64,000 bases of DNA from Helicobacter valdiviensis (GCF_003245365.1 NZ_NBIU01000001.1:62001-126000); one strand, 5' to 3'. Shown: positions 26,851 to 36,612, numbered from the stretch's first letter. Numbers and translations are program-made. The notes: generated by a model from the sequence alone, not told the origin.

Positions 26851-28061
26851 ATTCTAGTATTGGCATTGTAGGAGGTGGGGCAAGTGGAATTTTTTGTGCT
26901 ATTTTGCTTGCTTCTTCTGGCTTTAAAGTTAGCATCTATGAGAAAAATAAAATTTTAGGCAAAAAGTTACAAGCTACAGGCAATGGGCGTTGTAATATCC
27001 ACAATACGCATTTAAATTCTACAAACTATCATTCAAGCACACTTACTTCACAAGAGATTAAAAAAATCTTTGAAAATTTTTCTTATAAACAATTTAATAA
27101 AAAATGTTTAGAGCTTGGACTACTTCTAAAAGCACAAGAAGATGGTAGAGTATATCCTATTTCTCAAAGTGCTAAATCAGTGATGGAAGTTTTTAATTTT
27201 TTTATCCAAAAATATCAAATAAAGGTATTTTTAGAGCAAGAAATTAAAACTGTTGAAAAATATAAGGACAAATATATTTTAAACCACAATAAAAGCAAAT
27301 TGTTGGATTTCTTGATTTTGAGTTGTGGGAGTGAGGCACATTCAAAACTAGGGGGCAGTGATAGCGGTTTTGTTTTGGCTAAAAGCTTGGGTATCAATGT
27401 TGTTAAGACTTATCCAGCTTTAGTTCCCCTAGAATGTCAATTTAAGTTTTTAGAAGAGTTAAGTGGTAATAAAATAGAGGCTAAAATTACGCTTAGGCAA
27501 AACAATAAAATCCAAAAAGAAATAGTAGGCGATGTGCTTTTTACAAATTATGGATTATCAGGTTTTGGAATTTTAGATATTTCACTTTTTATTAAAGAAG
27601 GTTGTGAAATTGTTTTAGACTTTTTTCCAACATTAGAATTAAAAGAATTGGAAAATATTTTTATTATTTGGAGCAAGTGTGAAAAAAATAAGAAATTAGA
27701 GGAAATTTTAGTAGGGATTATTAATCCTAAAATGGCAAAAATTTTTAGCAAAATGCTAAAGGATAGCATAGTGCATACTAAGAGTTTAAAACAAATGGCA
27801 TATTTGCTTAAAAATTTTATTATTAAAAATCCTAAACTTAGAGGCTTTGAGGGTGCAGAAGTAAGTGGGGGTGGTGTGTCTTTTTTGGAAGTCAGTATGG
27901 ATTTTGAGAGCAAGCAATATTCTAATTTATTTATTGTGGGAGAGATGTTAGATATAGTGGGTGATCGTGGAGGATATAATTTAGCTTTTGTGTGGGCTAG
28001 TGCTACAATTTGTTGCAATCATATTGTAAAAATTGCAAAAATTTCTTCTAAAAAACAATAA
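26847..28061 (+). CDS. BaiN/HI0933-type flavoprotein with non-canonical start
   Basis: FAD-binding protein of the HI0933/BaiN (NAD(P)/FAD-dependent oxidoreductase) family, about 404 residues. GIVGGGASG near residue 7 is the dinucleotide-binding glycine motif. [18 protein letters not shown] follows, and the C-terminal [19 protein letters not shown] closes the FAD site. The problem is the start. No ATG, GTG or TTG lies between the upstream in-frame stop and the glycine motif; the first, TTG 26904, would delete it. ATA at 26847 has GGGAG six bases upstream and overlaps the accA stop as ATAA. An ancestral ATGA overlap mutated to ATAA would explain this. The precise reaction of this family member is unknown. 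Confidence 0.75.
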   Translation: MNSSIGIVGGGASGIFCAILLASSGFKVSIYEKNKILGKKLQATGNGRCNIHNTHLNSTNYHSSTLTSQEIKKIFENFSYKQFNKKCLELGLLLKAQEDGRVYPISQSAKSVMEVFNFFIQKYQIKVFLEQEIKTVEKYKDKYILNHNKSKLLDFLILSCGSEAHSKLGGSDSGFVLAKSLGINVVKTYPALVPLECQFKFLEELSGNKIEAKITLRQNNKIQKEIVGDVLFTNYGLSGFGILDISLFIKEGCEIVLDFFPTLELKELENIFIIWSKCEKNKKLEEILVGIINPKMAKIFSKMLKDSIVHTKSLKQMAYLLKNFIIKNPKLRGFEGAEVSGGGVSFLEVSMDFESKQYSNLFIVGEMLDIVGDRGGYNLAFVWASATICCNHIVKIAKISSKKQ

Positions 28062-28235
28062 GTAAAATAAGTAAAAATTTATTAATAAATCAATAAAATG
28101 CCTTTATTGCATTGAAATATTAAATAAAAAATACTTCAAATTATGATTTAAAAAATCCACAAAACTCATTTGGTAAATAAAAATTTTATCTTTTTTTGTG
28201 TAAATTACAGCCTCAAATAAATTCTAAGGAGCTTT

Positions 28236-30284
28236 ATGATAAGTATTTGGAAAAATTTTACATTGGGCAAGAAGTTTTTAAGTAGTCAAATTGCCTTGTT
28301 TATATTGATATTGGCAATTTTTAGTTTTGTTTTTGATAGAGCTATTACAAAATATACAAATGAACAAATTAATATGCGTATTACTCAAATTGGAACATTA
28401 GCAAACAATTTTTTATTGCATGAGATTTCAAAAAATACAAATAATTTACTAGATATGTTAAATAGAAAGTTGGCAGATGAATATGGAGAGATTAATTCTA
28501 ATAGCTTTAAAATTAATGGGGAAATTGAGTTAAAAGGAAATTATATTCCAAATCTTATCCTTAATGGAAATGGGCTTACAAACAATTTTACAGCAATTGA
28601 TGCGTTTGCAAAACTAACTCAAGCACAAGCAACAATTTTTACTAGAATGCCAAGTGGAGAATTTATTAGAGTTTCTACTTCACTTAGAGATTCTAATGGA
28701 AATAGATTGATTGGAACAAAGATTGATAGTTCGCATCCTGCTTATCAAAAAATCCTCAACAAAGAAAAATTTTATGGAAGATTGCAACTTTTTAATAAGG
28801 ATTATGTGGCAATTTATGCACCTATTGTGAGTGCTAATGGGCAAGTAGAAGGGATTTTATTTGTGGCTTTTGCGATGGATACTATAAATTCTCTCATTCA
28901 AGAGAGCATGAAAAGTGTCAAAATTGGAGAAAATGGCTCTATTGCAATCTTGGATAAAAATTATAACCGTTTTATTTTAGGACATAATCAAAAAGAAAAT
29001 AATTTTAGCTTTTATCAAAAGCTTTCAGAGAGTGGTTTGGTGGATTTTAAAGAAAATGGCGAAGAATATAGAAGCTATTTTGCTTATAATCAACCTTTGG
29101 GGATTTATATTTTAGCAGAAGCCAAATTGGAGGATTTTACAAAAACCAATGAAACAATGGAGCAAATTGTTATAGGCTTTATTGTGTTATTACTAGTGGT
29201 GGTAGCATTGTCTTCTTGGCTTATGGTGAAATATGGAATTATTGCAAGATTAGATGTGGCTTCTAAAAGTATTTTTCAATTTTTATCCTGTATTAATCAT
29301 GAAACAAACACAATGCCAAAATTGCAAGAAGTGCAAGATAATGATGAGATAGGCAAGCTTACAAAAGCCATTAATGAAGCAATCATAAAAAGTGCTAAAA
29401 ATTTAGAAAAAGATGCACTTGCTATTAAAGAATCTACGCAAACTGCAAGAAAGATTGAACAAGGTTATTTAGATGCTAGAATCCAATCACAACCTGCCAA
29501 TCCGCAATTAAAAGAATTGCAAGAAGTGCTAAATAGTATGCTAGAAGTTTTGGAAAAAAATATTGGTAAGGATATTAATGAATTAACAAAGGTTTTTGAT
29601 GCTTATACAAAACTAGATTTTAGGGCTAATATAGCAAATCCTAAAGGCAAGGTGGAGCTAGTTAGTAATGCTTTGGGTGAAGAGATAAAATCAATGTTAA
29701 AAATTTCTATGAAATTTGCAGATAATTTATCACAAAAAAGTGAAATTTTAGAGAAAGCTATGGAAAAGCTCTCTAATGGGGCTTCCAATCAAGCAAATTC
29801 CTTAGAACAATCTGTAAGTGCTATGGAGCAGATTGCATCTTCTATGAATGATGTAAGTGCCAAAACAGAAGATATTACAAAGCAAACTCAAGACATTAAA
29901 CAAATTGTTGAAATTATTTCAGATATTGCAGATCAAACCAATCTACTTGCTTTAAATGCAGCTATTGAAGCAGCAAGAGCAGGAGAGCATGGAAGAGGAT
30001 TTGCAGTAGTAGCAGATGAAGTTAGAAAACTAGCAGAACGCACTCAAAAATCTTTAGGAGAAATTGAAGCAAATATTAATCTTTTAGTGCAAACCATTAA
30101 TGATGTTGCCTACCATGTAAAAGAACAAACAGAAGGCATCACGCAAATTAATATAGCAGTAGAGCAAATTGAAAATGTTACTAAAGAAAATTTACAAGTT
30201 GCACTAGATACTAATAAAATTGCCAAAGAAATTAATGAAATTTCCGATGATATTCTAGAGGATGTCAATAAGAAGAAATTTTAA
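28236..30284 (+). CDS. Methyl-accepting chemotaxis protein with Cache sensor
   Basis: 682 residues. One N-terminal membrane helix (about 14-35), a periplasmic region of about 270 residues, a second helix (about 310-332), a linker with helical repeats, and the signalling hairpin. The periplasmic part has [32 protein letters not shown] and [23 protein letters not shown], which fits the Cache_3/Cache_2-type fold used for small ligands. The hairpin tip has [20 protein letters not shown]. The ligand cannot be deduced. It is a single gene with AAGGAG before the ATG and a hairpin after the stop. Confidence 0.88.
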   Translation: MISIWKNFTLGKKFLSSQIALFILILAIFSFVFDRAITKYTNEQINMRITQIGTLANNFLLHEISKNTNNLLDMLNRKLADEYGEINSNSFKINGEIELKGNYIPNLILNGNGLTNNFTAIDAFAKLTQAQATIFTRMPSGEFIRVSTSLRDSNGNRLIGTKIDSSHPAYQKILNKEKFYGRLQLFNKDYVAIYAPIVSANGQVEGILFVAFAMDTINSLIQESMKSVKIGENGSIAILDKNYNRFILGHNQKENNFSFYQKLSESGLVDFKENGEEYRSYFAYNQPLGIYILAEAKLEDFTKTNETMEQIVIGFIVLLLVVVALSSWLMVKYGIIARLDVASKSIFQFLSCINHETNTMPKLQEVQDNDEIGKLTKAINEAIIKSAKNLEKDALAIKESTQTARKIEQGYLDARIQSQPANPQLKELQEVLNSMLEVLEKNIGKDINELTKVFDAYTKLDFRANIANPKGKVELVSNALGEEIKSMLKISMKFADNLSQKSEILEKAMEKLSNGASNQANSLEQSVSAMEQIASSMNDVSAKTEDITKQTQDIKQIVEIISDIADQTNLLALNAAIEAARAGEHGRGFAVVADEVRKLAERTQKSLGEIEANINLLVQTINDVAYHVKEQTEGITQINIAVEQIENVTKENLQVALDTNKIAKEINEISDDILEDVNKKKF

Positions 30285-30285
30285 A

Positions 30286-30310
30286 CATAAAAACCTTATT
30301 GGTTTTTATG
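30286..30310. terminator. Terminator after the Cache chemoreceptor gene
   Basis: CATAAAAACC and GGTTTTTATG form a perfect 10-bp stem around TTATT, two bases after the stop. The T-run is inside the stem, so the distal T-tail is missing. Confidence 0.6.
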
Positions 30311-30431
30311 CAAGCAAAAGATTGCTTCCTAAAATAAACACTATCTCTCTATTTTTTCTTTAAAAATCCCAAAAAGCTACTAAAACTTTCCTTTTTATTT
30401 TATAATGGATGAAAATTTATAAGGATTAATC

Positions 30432-31277
30432 ATGATTAAAAAGACTTTAATGAGTATCGTTGCAAGTTGTGCTTTAGCATTAAGTGTCAATGCACAAGAA
30501 ATTAAGGGTTTTTCTCATCCTGAAAGTGTATATGGAAGTGGGGAAAGCATATTTGTAAGTAATGTAGGGGAGAAATTAGAGCCACTTAGTAAAGATGGAG
30601 ATGGCTTTATTTCTAAATTAGACACTAAAGGAGAAATAAAAGCTAAGAAATTTATTGCAAATCTTAATGCTCCTAAAGGAATGAATAGTATAGGAAATAC
30701 ATTGTATGTAGTGGATATTGATGTTTTAAAAGGTTTTGATAAAACAAATGGAAAAGAGGTGTTTAGTCTTGATATAAAAGGGGCTGTATTTTTAAATGCT
30801 ATAGAGGTTTTAGATGAAAATACCTTATTAATAAGCGATACAGGCACAGGGATTATTCATAAAATTGACTTAAAAAGTAAAAAATATGAAACTTTAGTGA
30901 AATTAGATTCTAAATTTGGCGGACCTAATGGATTATTGTTGGATAAAGAAAAAAAGAATCTTATTACAGTAGGATATGATCCTTTAGGAAAAGATAAAGG
31001 CAGTATTGTGTTGATTAATTTAGAGGGTAAAAAAATTCAAAGCTTAAGCGAACCATTAGGAGCTTTAGATGGTGTGGTGTATGCTAAAAATGGGGATTTA
31101 TTGGTAAGCGATTGGGGAGAAGATGCTAAAGGTGTAATTTATAGAGTTGGTGGAAATAAAATGGTTACTTTAAGAATAGAACCCATAGGAGGTCCTGCGG
31201 ATATGTATAGCGATGGGGAATATTTGTGGATACCTGCTATGATAGATAATAAAGTCATTAAAATGGAGTTACCATAA
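30432..31277 (+). CDS. Periplasmic beta-propeller (SMP-30/gluconolactonase-like) protein
   Basis: 281 residues with a Sec signal (MIKKTLMSIVASCALALSVNA, cleavage near AxA-QE). The rest consists of repeated strand units of the propeller type: LNAPKGMNSIGNTLYVVDID, NTLLISDTGTGIIHKIDL, GGPNGLLLDKEKKNLITVGYD, LDGVVYAKNGDLLVSDWGED and GGPADMYSDGEYLWIP. This is the six-bladed SMP-30/NHL-like fold. Enzymatic residues cannot be confirmed, so the ligand or activity is open. It is monocistronic and ends in a strong hairpin. Confidence 0.7.
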   Translation: MIKKTLMSIVASCALALSVNAQEIKGFSHPESVYGSGESIFVSNVGEKLEPLSKDGDGFISKLDTKGEIKAKKFIANLNAPKGMNSIGNTLYVVDIDVLKGFDKTNGKEVFSLDIKGAVFLNAIEVLDENTLLISDTGTGIIHKIDLKSKKYETLVKLDSKFGGPNGLLLDKEKKNLITVGYDPLGKDKGSIVLINLEGKKIQSLSEPLGALDGVVYAKNGDLLVSDWGEDAKGVIYRVGGNKMVTLRIEPIGGPADMYSDGEYLWIPAMIDNKVIKMELP

Positions 31278-31283
31278 ACTACC

Positions 31284-31313
31284 TTTAATACAAGGCTTAA
31301 GCTTTGTATTAAA
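31284..31313 (+). terminator. Terminator after the propeller gene
   Basis: TTTAATACAA and TTGTATTAAA form a perfect 10-bp stem around GGCTTAAGCT, which itself is nearly palindromic. It starts six bases after the stop. Confidence 0.7.
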
Positions 31314-31636
31314 AATTAATTATAGGGTTTTATTTATATTTTAGTTAAATAAAACTTAAAAATATAAATTAATGTAATAACTTTATATATTAAATAAAAA
31401 TTTATAAAAAAATTATTTTTTATAGAAAAAATTTTTAAAATTTTATTTAATATTGTTTCTTAATGTAACATACAAAAAATAGCTAAAATCCCTTTATTTA
31501 AGCTTTTTTCTCTTTATCTATTTATAAAAAAATCATAAATGTTAAATAAATAATTGATAAAGCTCTTTGGTATCTATTATAATCTTGCTTGTTTTATTTT
31601 ACAATAAAAATATAATATTGTGTTGGAGGAAAAACA
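31314..31636. other. A/T-rich gap with two possible -10 boxes
   Basis: About 320 bases with no coding frame. TATAAT occurs at 31578-31583 and again at 31611-31616, both suitable for the following gene (ATG 31637; GGAGG about six bases upstream). The second is too close to be the main promoter unless the leader is very short. Nothing else is seen. Confidence 0.45.
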
Positions 31637-32155
31637 ATGTTACCAGAACATAAGGAATTTAAAGTAATGAAACTTTTACAAGAGTTTGAATACTTTAGCC
31701 AAAGAAGTTTTACAGCTCTTGATTTTAGCCATCTTGGTTTTAGTGCAGATTTGATGGATAGTGTAATGATGGAAGTTCAAAACACGCAAGGAGGAAAGCA
31801 GGCTGTGCGTGTAATTTCTTGTCCTTCTTATGTTAGAGAAAAGTTTGATGATATGGATAGAGAATATTATGGCAGGATTATCAATATCTTTAAAAATTTC
31901 TCTGCATTATTGGAAAATAAAAATGTTCTTATTTATATTGATAAGCTTTTAAATGTGGATAAGACTTATAGTGATTTAGACAAAAAAGATCAAAAATTGC
32001 TTTATAGTCTTTATGCTTCCCATCATCTTTATAATTTTATGCGAGAATTGCTTATTATTAATGGGGAGATTACTAGAATGATTAAAAGACTTTGTAAAGT
32101 TATGGAAGAATTTTATCCAGCCTTTAAGAAGCAGTTTGAAAGATTTCATCATTAA
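31637..32155 (+). CDS. Conserved-looking protein of unknown function
   Basis: Not recognised. 172 residues, soluble, no signal or membrane helix, and mainly helical by composition. The central part (SCPSYVREKFDDMDREYYGRIINIFKNF and LYSLYASHHLYNFMREL, described as motifs) is rich in aromatic and acidic residues. GGAGG before the ATG and normal codon use support a real gene. The neighbours (propeller protein, pepF) are separated by terminator or promoter sequence, so context gives no function. Confidence 0.6.
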   Translation: MLPEHKEFKVMKLLQEFEYFSQRSFTALDFSHLGFSADLMDSVMMEVQNTQGGKQAVRVISCPSYVREKFDDMDREYYGRIINIFKNFSALLENKNVLIYIDKLLNVDKTYSDLDKKDQKLLYSLYASHHLYNFMRELLIINGEITRMIKRLCKVMEEFYPAFKKQFERFHH

Positions 32156-32259
32156 AAATATTGTTTTTTGCCATAAAATATCATTTTTGGAACTTTTAGA
32201 CTTTTAAAAGCTTGAGATAAGTGCTAAAATAACACTAAAGAAAATACAAGGTTTCAAAA

Positions 32260-33993
32260 ATGAAAGAAAAAATAGATAAATGGGATTTAACTCCTTTGTT
32301 TCAAGATAAAGAAGAGTTAAAAAAAGCATTAAATAGGGCAATAAGCAATGCCAAAGAATTTGAAGCTAGAAATAAAGGCAATTTAACAAACATAGAAGCA
32401 GGGGACTTTTATGATTTAATGTGTGAATATGAAAAGAATTGTCAAGATTTGGCAAAAATTATGACCTATGCTTTTTTAACCTTTGCTTCAGATACAAAAG
32501 AGGGTGCTTTTTATTCTGAATGTGAATTGGAGGCTAATAAGGCAAATGAGCATTTGTTGTTTTTTGAATTAGAGTTTAATACACTAAGCAAAGAAAAGCA
32601 AAGCGATTTTATAAAGAATGCAAAAAATTACTCTTATTATCTGGAGCTTTTATTAAAGAATTCTAAATACCAATTAACCTTAAAGGAAGAAAGAATTTTA
32701 TTAAAAAGTGCTCCTGTAGGTGCTGATGCTTTTAGTCGTCTTTTTGATGAGCATTTGAGTGCTTTGCGTTTTAAGCTAGACAATCAAGAAATGGGCGAAG
32801 AGGAAATTTTAAGCCTTTTACATGATGGCAATAGGGAGATAAGAAAAAAAGCAGCAACCTCTTTAAGTAATACCTTGCGTGAAAATTTACCGCTTTTGAC
32901 TTATATTTACAATATTATCAGAAAAGATTTGAAAATCACAGCAGAATTAAGAGGCTATGAGAGCTTAGAGGAATTTAGGCACTTAAGCAATCAAACCACT
33001 CAAAAAAGTGTGGATATGATGGTAGATTGTATCAATCAAAATGTGGAATTGGTGGAGCAATATTATTTTCTTAAAAATAAAATTATTGGTTATGATAAAC
33101 TTTATGATTATGATAGATATGCTCCTTTGGGAATTACAGAGGAGAGGGCTTATAGCTATGAAGAAGCTAAAGAAGTAGTGTTAGAAACTTTTAAGGGATT
33201 TTCAAATAATTTTTATGAGATTGCAAAAAGTGCCTTTAAAGAAGGATGGATAGATTCTCATCCTAGAGAAAATAAGCGTGGTGGAGCTTTTAGTCATGGT
33301 TGTGTGCCTGAAGCTCATCCTTACTTAATGTTAAACCACACCAATCAACGAAGAGATGTTTTTACTCTAGCACATGAGCTTGGACATACAATCCATCAAA
33401 ACCTTTCTTATAAGGTAGGGTATTTAAATGCAGACACTCCTTTGACGACTGCAGAAACTGCTTCAGTATTTGCAGAGATGCTTTTATTTGATAAGATGAA
33501 AGAAGAATTGCAAGGAAAAGAAAGAATTTCTCTTTATGCAGGAAAGTTAGAAGATATTTTTGCAACACTTTTTAGGCAAAATGTTTTTACAAATTTTGAG
33601 CGGAGAATCCATAGATTAGAGGGAGAGTTAAGTAGTGAAGAAATAAGCAAAATTTGGCAAGAAGAGAATCAAAAAATGTTTGGGAAAAGTGTAGAATTGA
33701 GCGAGGATTATAGTATTTGGTGGTCATATATCCCACATTTTATTCACTCACCTTTTTATTGTTATGCATATAGTTATGGGCAATTATTAGTGATGGCACT
33801 TTTTGGGCTTTATAAAAAGGACAGGATGGGCTTTGTCCAAAAATATGAAACATTTTTATCTTTAGGAGGATCAAAATCACCAAAAGAGTTGGTAGCTCTT
33901 TTTGGCTTTGATATTGAGAGTTTGGCATTTTGGGAAATTGGTATGGGAGAAGTAAAGCATTTATTGGAAGAATTTAAATTAGCTTTAGGATAA
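32260..33993 (+). CDS. pepF: Oligoendopeptidase F (M3 metallopeptidase)
   Basis: Cytoplasmic zinc endopeptidase that degrades oligopeptides. 577 residues; the catalytic HELGH lies near residues 372-376 in FTLAHELGHTIHQN. The third ligand glutamate is in TTAETASVFAEMLLF. The N-terminal KWDLTPLFQDKEEL is typical of PepF. A TAAAAT at 32225-32230 is a plausible -10. It starts a six-gene plus-strand run to cutA with short gaps. No signal peptide is present. Confidence 0.93.
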   Translation: MKEKIDKWDLTPLFQDKEELKKALNRAISNAKEFEARNKGNLTNIEAGDFYDLMCEYEKNCQDLAKIMTYAFLTFASDTKEGAFYSECELEANKANEHLLFFELEFNTLSKEKQSDFIKNAKNYSYYLELLLKNSKYQLTLKEERILLKSAPVGADAFSRLFDEHLSALRFKLDNQEMGEEEILSLLHDGNREIRKKAATSLSNTLRENLPLLTYIYNIIRKDLKITAELRGYESLEEFRHLSNQTTQKSVDMMVDCINQNVELVEQYYFLKNKIIGYDKLYDYDRYAPLGITEERAYSYEEAKEVVLETFKGFSNNFYEIAKSAFKEGWIDSHPRENKRGGAFSHGCVPEAHPYLMLNHTNQRRDVFTLAHELGHTIHQNLSYKVGYLNADTPLTTAETASVFAEMLLFDKMKEELQGKERISLYAGKLEDIFATLFRQNVFTNFERRIHRLEGELSSEEISKIWQEENQKMFGKSVELSEDYSIWWSYIPHFIHSPFYCYAYSYGQLLVMALFGLYKKDRMGFVQKYETFLSLGGSKSPKELVALFGFDIESLAFWEIGMGEVKHLLEEFKLALG

Positions 33994-34007
33994 AAGGAGG
34001 TTATATT

Positions 34008-34475
34008 ATGGTTACACTTATGAAAGATAAGCGTTATAAAGAAATATTGCAAAAACATTGCTATGAAGTTTTAAGACATCTTATGAATAGAAGAATGAAT
34101 TTTTCCATTGTTTGTAATGTATCTAGTGTAAAATTTGAACCTGCATTACCAGAACATATTAGAAATGCTTTTAGTGATTTGACAGTTTTTATTTTGGCAG
34201 GCTATACATTTGAGAGCTTGGAGCTAGATGGAGAAAATTTGTATTTTGAAGCAGGTTTTGGTGAAGAAAATCTGGGAAGTTTTGTAACAGCTCCTTTAAA
34301 ATCCATAGTTCAGATTTTATTGCCTAATGAAGAGGATATTCATGGTGATTTTTGCGTGTTTATTAATTTATTGGCCACTTTAGTAGAAACAGATAATGAA
34401 GAAGAAGAGGGGATAAACTCTTCTATGAGGGCACTTTTATCCAATCCTAAGAATCAGAGATTTAAAAAGCAGTAA
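34008..34475 (+). CDS. Unknown protein with SspB-like features
   Basis: 155 residues, 14 bases after pepF with AGGAGG upstream of the start. The middle, LELDGENLYFEAGFGEENLGSFVTAPLKSIVQILL, resembles the core of ClpXP adaptor SspB (a strand with FxAxFG, then VxxPLxxVxxI). An acidic stretch (ETDNEEEEG) and a basic tail follow, as in the flexible C-terminus of SspB. The N-terminal 70 residues (YEVLRHLMNRRMNFSIVCNVSSVKF) would match the helix and first strand. The resemblance is by eye only. The position next to a peptidase is consistent with proteolysis but proves nothing. Confidence 0.45.
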   Translation: MVTLMKDKRYKEILQKHCYEVLRHLMNRRMNFSIVCNVSSVKFEPALPEHIRNAFSDLTVFILAGYTFESLELDGENLYFEAGFGEENLGSFVTAPLKSIVQILLPNEEDIHGDFCVFINLLATLVETDNEEEEGINSSMRALLSNPKNQRFKKQ

Positions 34476-34526
34476 AAATTTGCTATACTTTAATAAAAAA
34501 GTGCTTTTAAAGCGGAGAAATAAGAG

Positions 34527-35174
34527 ATGAAAAAGATTGAATTACAAATTTTTAGATTTGATATTAAGACAGATTATTTGCCTTATTATTCAAAGCTTGA
34601 GTGTAGAATAGATGAAAATAAAAGCTTAAAGGAGCTTTTATTACAAGTTGAAGAGGAGCTTTATAATTTTGGTTATTCTCCTTATGGTTTTAAGATTAAT
34701 GGCGTTGTTGTGAGTGATTTTGATTTAAAAGTGCAAGAATTAATGCAAAGATTTGGCAAAGAATGGATTGTAGAACCCTTACATACTAAATATTCACTTA
34801 AAGACTTGCTAATTGATGTAAAACCTTTTTTGAAAAAAGTTTCTTTATTAGAAGAATTTGGTTTTTGCGAGAGTGAAGAATTTATTTTATCTTTTTTACC
34901 TTTTGCATACGCAACTCCTATTGCACAAGAGAGTGAAGAATATTTTGGAGAAGCATTTTTAATGCTTGCTTTTTACTTTTATGAAAAAACTAAAGATGAA
35001 AGGGTTTTGGAGCTTATTGGGGATTTAAAGAATGGGATATTTAATAGTGAGGGTTTAGGCGAATATATTTACCCTAAAAATTCAAAATATGATACGATTT
35101 TAGAAGATATTAAAAGAACGCTTCTAAGTAATCAAAATTATTTAAAAAATAAAAAAATTCTCCTAAAGGGCTAA
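34527..35174 (+). CDS. DUF5644-like protein related to the N-domain of SdhB/MfrB, without the cysteines
   Basis: 215 residues. Residues 1-100 follow the 2Fe-2S domain of succinate/fumarate reductase iron-sulfur subunits: IELQIFRFDIKTDYLPYY, then YGFKINGVVVSDFDLKV (VNG...C in the enzyme), then IVEPLHTKYSLKDLLIDVKPF. None of the cluster cysteines is present. Residues 105-215 are helical and unlike the 4Fe-4S half. It is followed two bases later by a gene that looks like a cysteine-poor HdrB/SdhE domain. I think this is the family named DUF5644; function unknown. An assembly or scaffold role for the real reductase is a guess. Confidence 0.55.
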   Translation: MKKIELQIFRFDIKTDYLPYYSKLECRIDENKSLKELLLQVEEELYNFGYSPYGFKINGVVVSDFDLKVQELMQRFGKEWIVEPLHTKYSLKDLLIDVKPFLKKVSLLEEFGFCESEEFILSFLPFAYATPIAQESEEYFGEAFLMLAFYFYEKTKDERVLELIGDLKNGIFNSEGLGEYIYPKNSKYDTILEDIKRTLLSNQNYLKNKKILLKG

Positions 35175-35175
35175 A

Positions 35176-35988
35176 ATGCAACCATTAAAGTTATTATATA
35201 ATCAAACACACACTAAAAGTGCAAATATACTTTATACTAATTTTGAAAATCTTATTAAAGAAATTTTTGATAAAGAGTTTCCTGTTCAAAAAATACAAAT
35301 AGAAGACAATATCTCTCCATTTTTAAATACAAAATATTACAAAGAGCTTTTAAGAGCACTTTTACAAATTAAAAATGAAGGTTTTACACCTCTAATAGCA
35401 GATACACAAACACTATTGGCTTATGAGCGTATTTTTAAAAAACTTTTTAAAGATGGAGAGCTTAAAAAAAGTCTTGAAGAGGATTTAGGGACACAGCTAG
35501 ATTTACTAGAACTAGAAAAAAGCTTTATGTTTGCTCCTAAGTTAATTTTAGAAAAAAGTAGCTTTTTTGAGAAAAATATGGGGAAATGGAAAGGTTTTAA
35601 ATGTGCTTTTGTGGTTGAAGGGGAGGTGGCTAGTTATTTGCAACTTGATAAACTTATAGAAGCATTAGAGTGGGTAAGTGGACTTGAAATTAAACTTTTT
35701 AAAAGAAATTGCTATGATTATCTTTTAAAGTTTAATAAAGAGTTGGCTTTTAAAATGGCAGGAAAAGATTATTATGAGATGGTAGATTGTGGTGTGGATT
35801 TTATTTTAACTCCAAGCATAGGACATTTTGAAATGTTTGATGGATATGCAAGGGAGCTTAAAAAAGCACAAGGCAGAGATGATTTAGAAATACCTATTCT
35901 TTTTATTCCGCAACTTTTATTAGCACCTTTTAAAAAAGGTGAATTTTTGCTTTTTGATAAACATAATATTGAACCTAAAATGATATAG
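35176..35988 (+). CDS. HdrB/SdhE C-terminal-like protein
   Basis: 270 residues, starting one base after the previous stop. The C-terminal half has CYDYLLKFNKELAFKMAGKDYYEMVDCGVDFILTPSIGHFEMFDGYARELKK and FIPQLLLAPF (motifs only). That is the layout of a CCG domain of HdrB or SdhE/MfrE (GxDxIxTxCPxC...), with SIGHFEMF where the cysteine pair should be. So the fold seems kept but the Fe-S ligands lost. The N-terminal 90 residues (LLYNQTHTKSANILYTNF) are typical of no family I know. With the upstream gene it makes a pair mirroring subunits B and E of a methylmenaquinol:fumarate reductase. Confidence 0.55.
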   Translation: MQPLKLLYNQTHTKSANILYTNFENLIKEIFDKEFPVQKIQIEDNISPFLNTKYYKELLRALLQIKNEGFTPLIADTQTLLAYERIFKKLFKDGELKKSLEEDLGTQLDLLELEKSFMFAPKLILEKSSFFEKNMGKWKGFKCAFVVEGEVASYLQLDKLIEALEWVSGLEIKLFKRNCYDYLLKFNKELAFKMAGKDYYEMVDCGVDFILTPSIGHFEMFDGYARELKKAQGRDDLEIPILFIPQLLLAPFKKGEFLLFDKHNIEPKMI

Positions 35989-35996
35989 GGAGACAA

Positions 35997-36284
35997 ATGG
36001 TTGTTGTTTTAAAAGTTATTGTTTCTTTAGCGATTGGAATGTTATGGTATAAGCTAACTTCCAATCAAGAAATTTCTATTGCTTTTTTTGTATTGATGTT
36101 GGTTGTGCTTTTTATACGCCCTATCGCCTATCAAAGCCCATTAGAGCGTGAAGAATTTAAGGAAAAATTGAGAAAATCTAAAGAAAGACAGATTAATATT
36201 GAGCTAGCCAGAAAAAAAGAAAAGCAAAAACTAGAGCAAGAGCGTAAAAAAAGAAAAGCTAAAGAAGGAGAAGAGGGGAGTTAA
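35997..36284 (+). CDS. Small membrane protein with charged cytoplasmic tail
   Basis: 95 residues. Two membrane helices (VVVLKVIVSLAIGMLWYKL and ISIAFFVLMLVVLFI) are followed by about 45 residues of strongly charged helix (REEFKEKLRKSKERQINIELARKKEKQ...), probably a coiled coil. The start GGGAGACAA-ATG is nine bases after the previous stop, and its last base is the first base of cutA's ATG. No family is recognised. It is in an operon with pepF and the SdhB/HdrB-like pair. Confidence 0.65.
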   Translation: MVVVLKVIVSLAIGMLWYKLTSNQEISIAFFVLMLVVLFIRPIAYQSPLEREEFKEKLRKSKERQINIELARKKEKQKLEQERKKRKAKEGEEGS

Positions 36285-36592
36285 TGTTGTTAGTGCAAAC
36301 TACTTATCCGCTAGAGGGTTATCAAGAATTTATTTCAAGTATTATAAAAAAAGATTTTGTAAGTTGTATTCAGGCTTATAAGATATCTAGCATATATTTT
36401 TGGGAGGGAAAGTGGCAAAATGAGGAAGAAATGCTTATTTCTTTTAAAACCAAGAAAAAATTATTTAAAAAATTTAAAAAAGAGATTTTAAAAAATCATA
36501 TCTATGAGATACCACAAATTATTGCACTAAAAGCGAAAAAAGTAGACAAGAATTATAACAAATGGCATAAAAATGCCATTAAGTTTAAATAA
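36284..36592 (+). CDS. cutA: CutA family protein
   Basis: 102 residues, the usual CutA1 size. Signatures are FVSCIQAYKISSIYFWEGKWQNEEEMLISFKTKKK (motif for the SxYxWxGkxxxxxExxLxxKT pattern) and HIYEIPQIIALKA (YExPEIIAL). Family members are trimeric and bind divalent copper-type metals. The name refers to copper tolerance in E. coli, but the true role is unclear. The 3' end holds a perfect hairpin. Confidence 0.85.
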   Translation: MLLVQTTYPLEGYQEFISSIIKKDFVSCIQAYKISSIYFWEGKWQNEEEMLISFKTKKKLFKKFKKEILKNHIYEIPQIIALKAKKVDKNYNKWHKNAIKFK

Positions 36593-36612
36593 AATTTTTT
36601 AAAATTTTATTT
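36561..36612. terminator. Double terminator between cutA and ydcH
   Basis: Two hairpins in sequence. AATGGCAT-AAAA-ATGCCATT (36561-36580) lies within the last codons of cutA. AAATAAAATTTT-TT-AAAATTTTATTT (36587-36612) contains both converging stop codons and ends in T-runs either way. Confidence 0.75.

Noticed and set aside
26904-28061. TTG at 26904 as start of the flavoprotein
   Set aside because: It would remove the FAD-binding glycine motif that is clearly encoded just upstream in the same frame.
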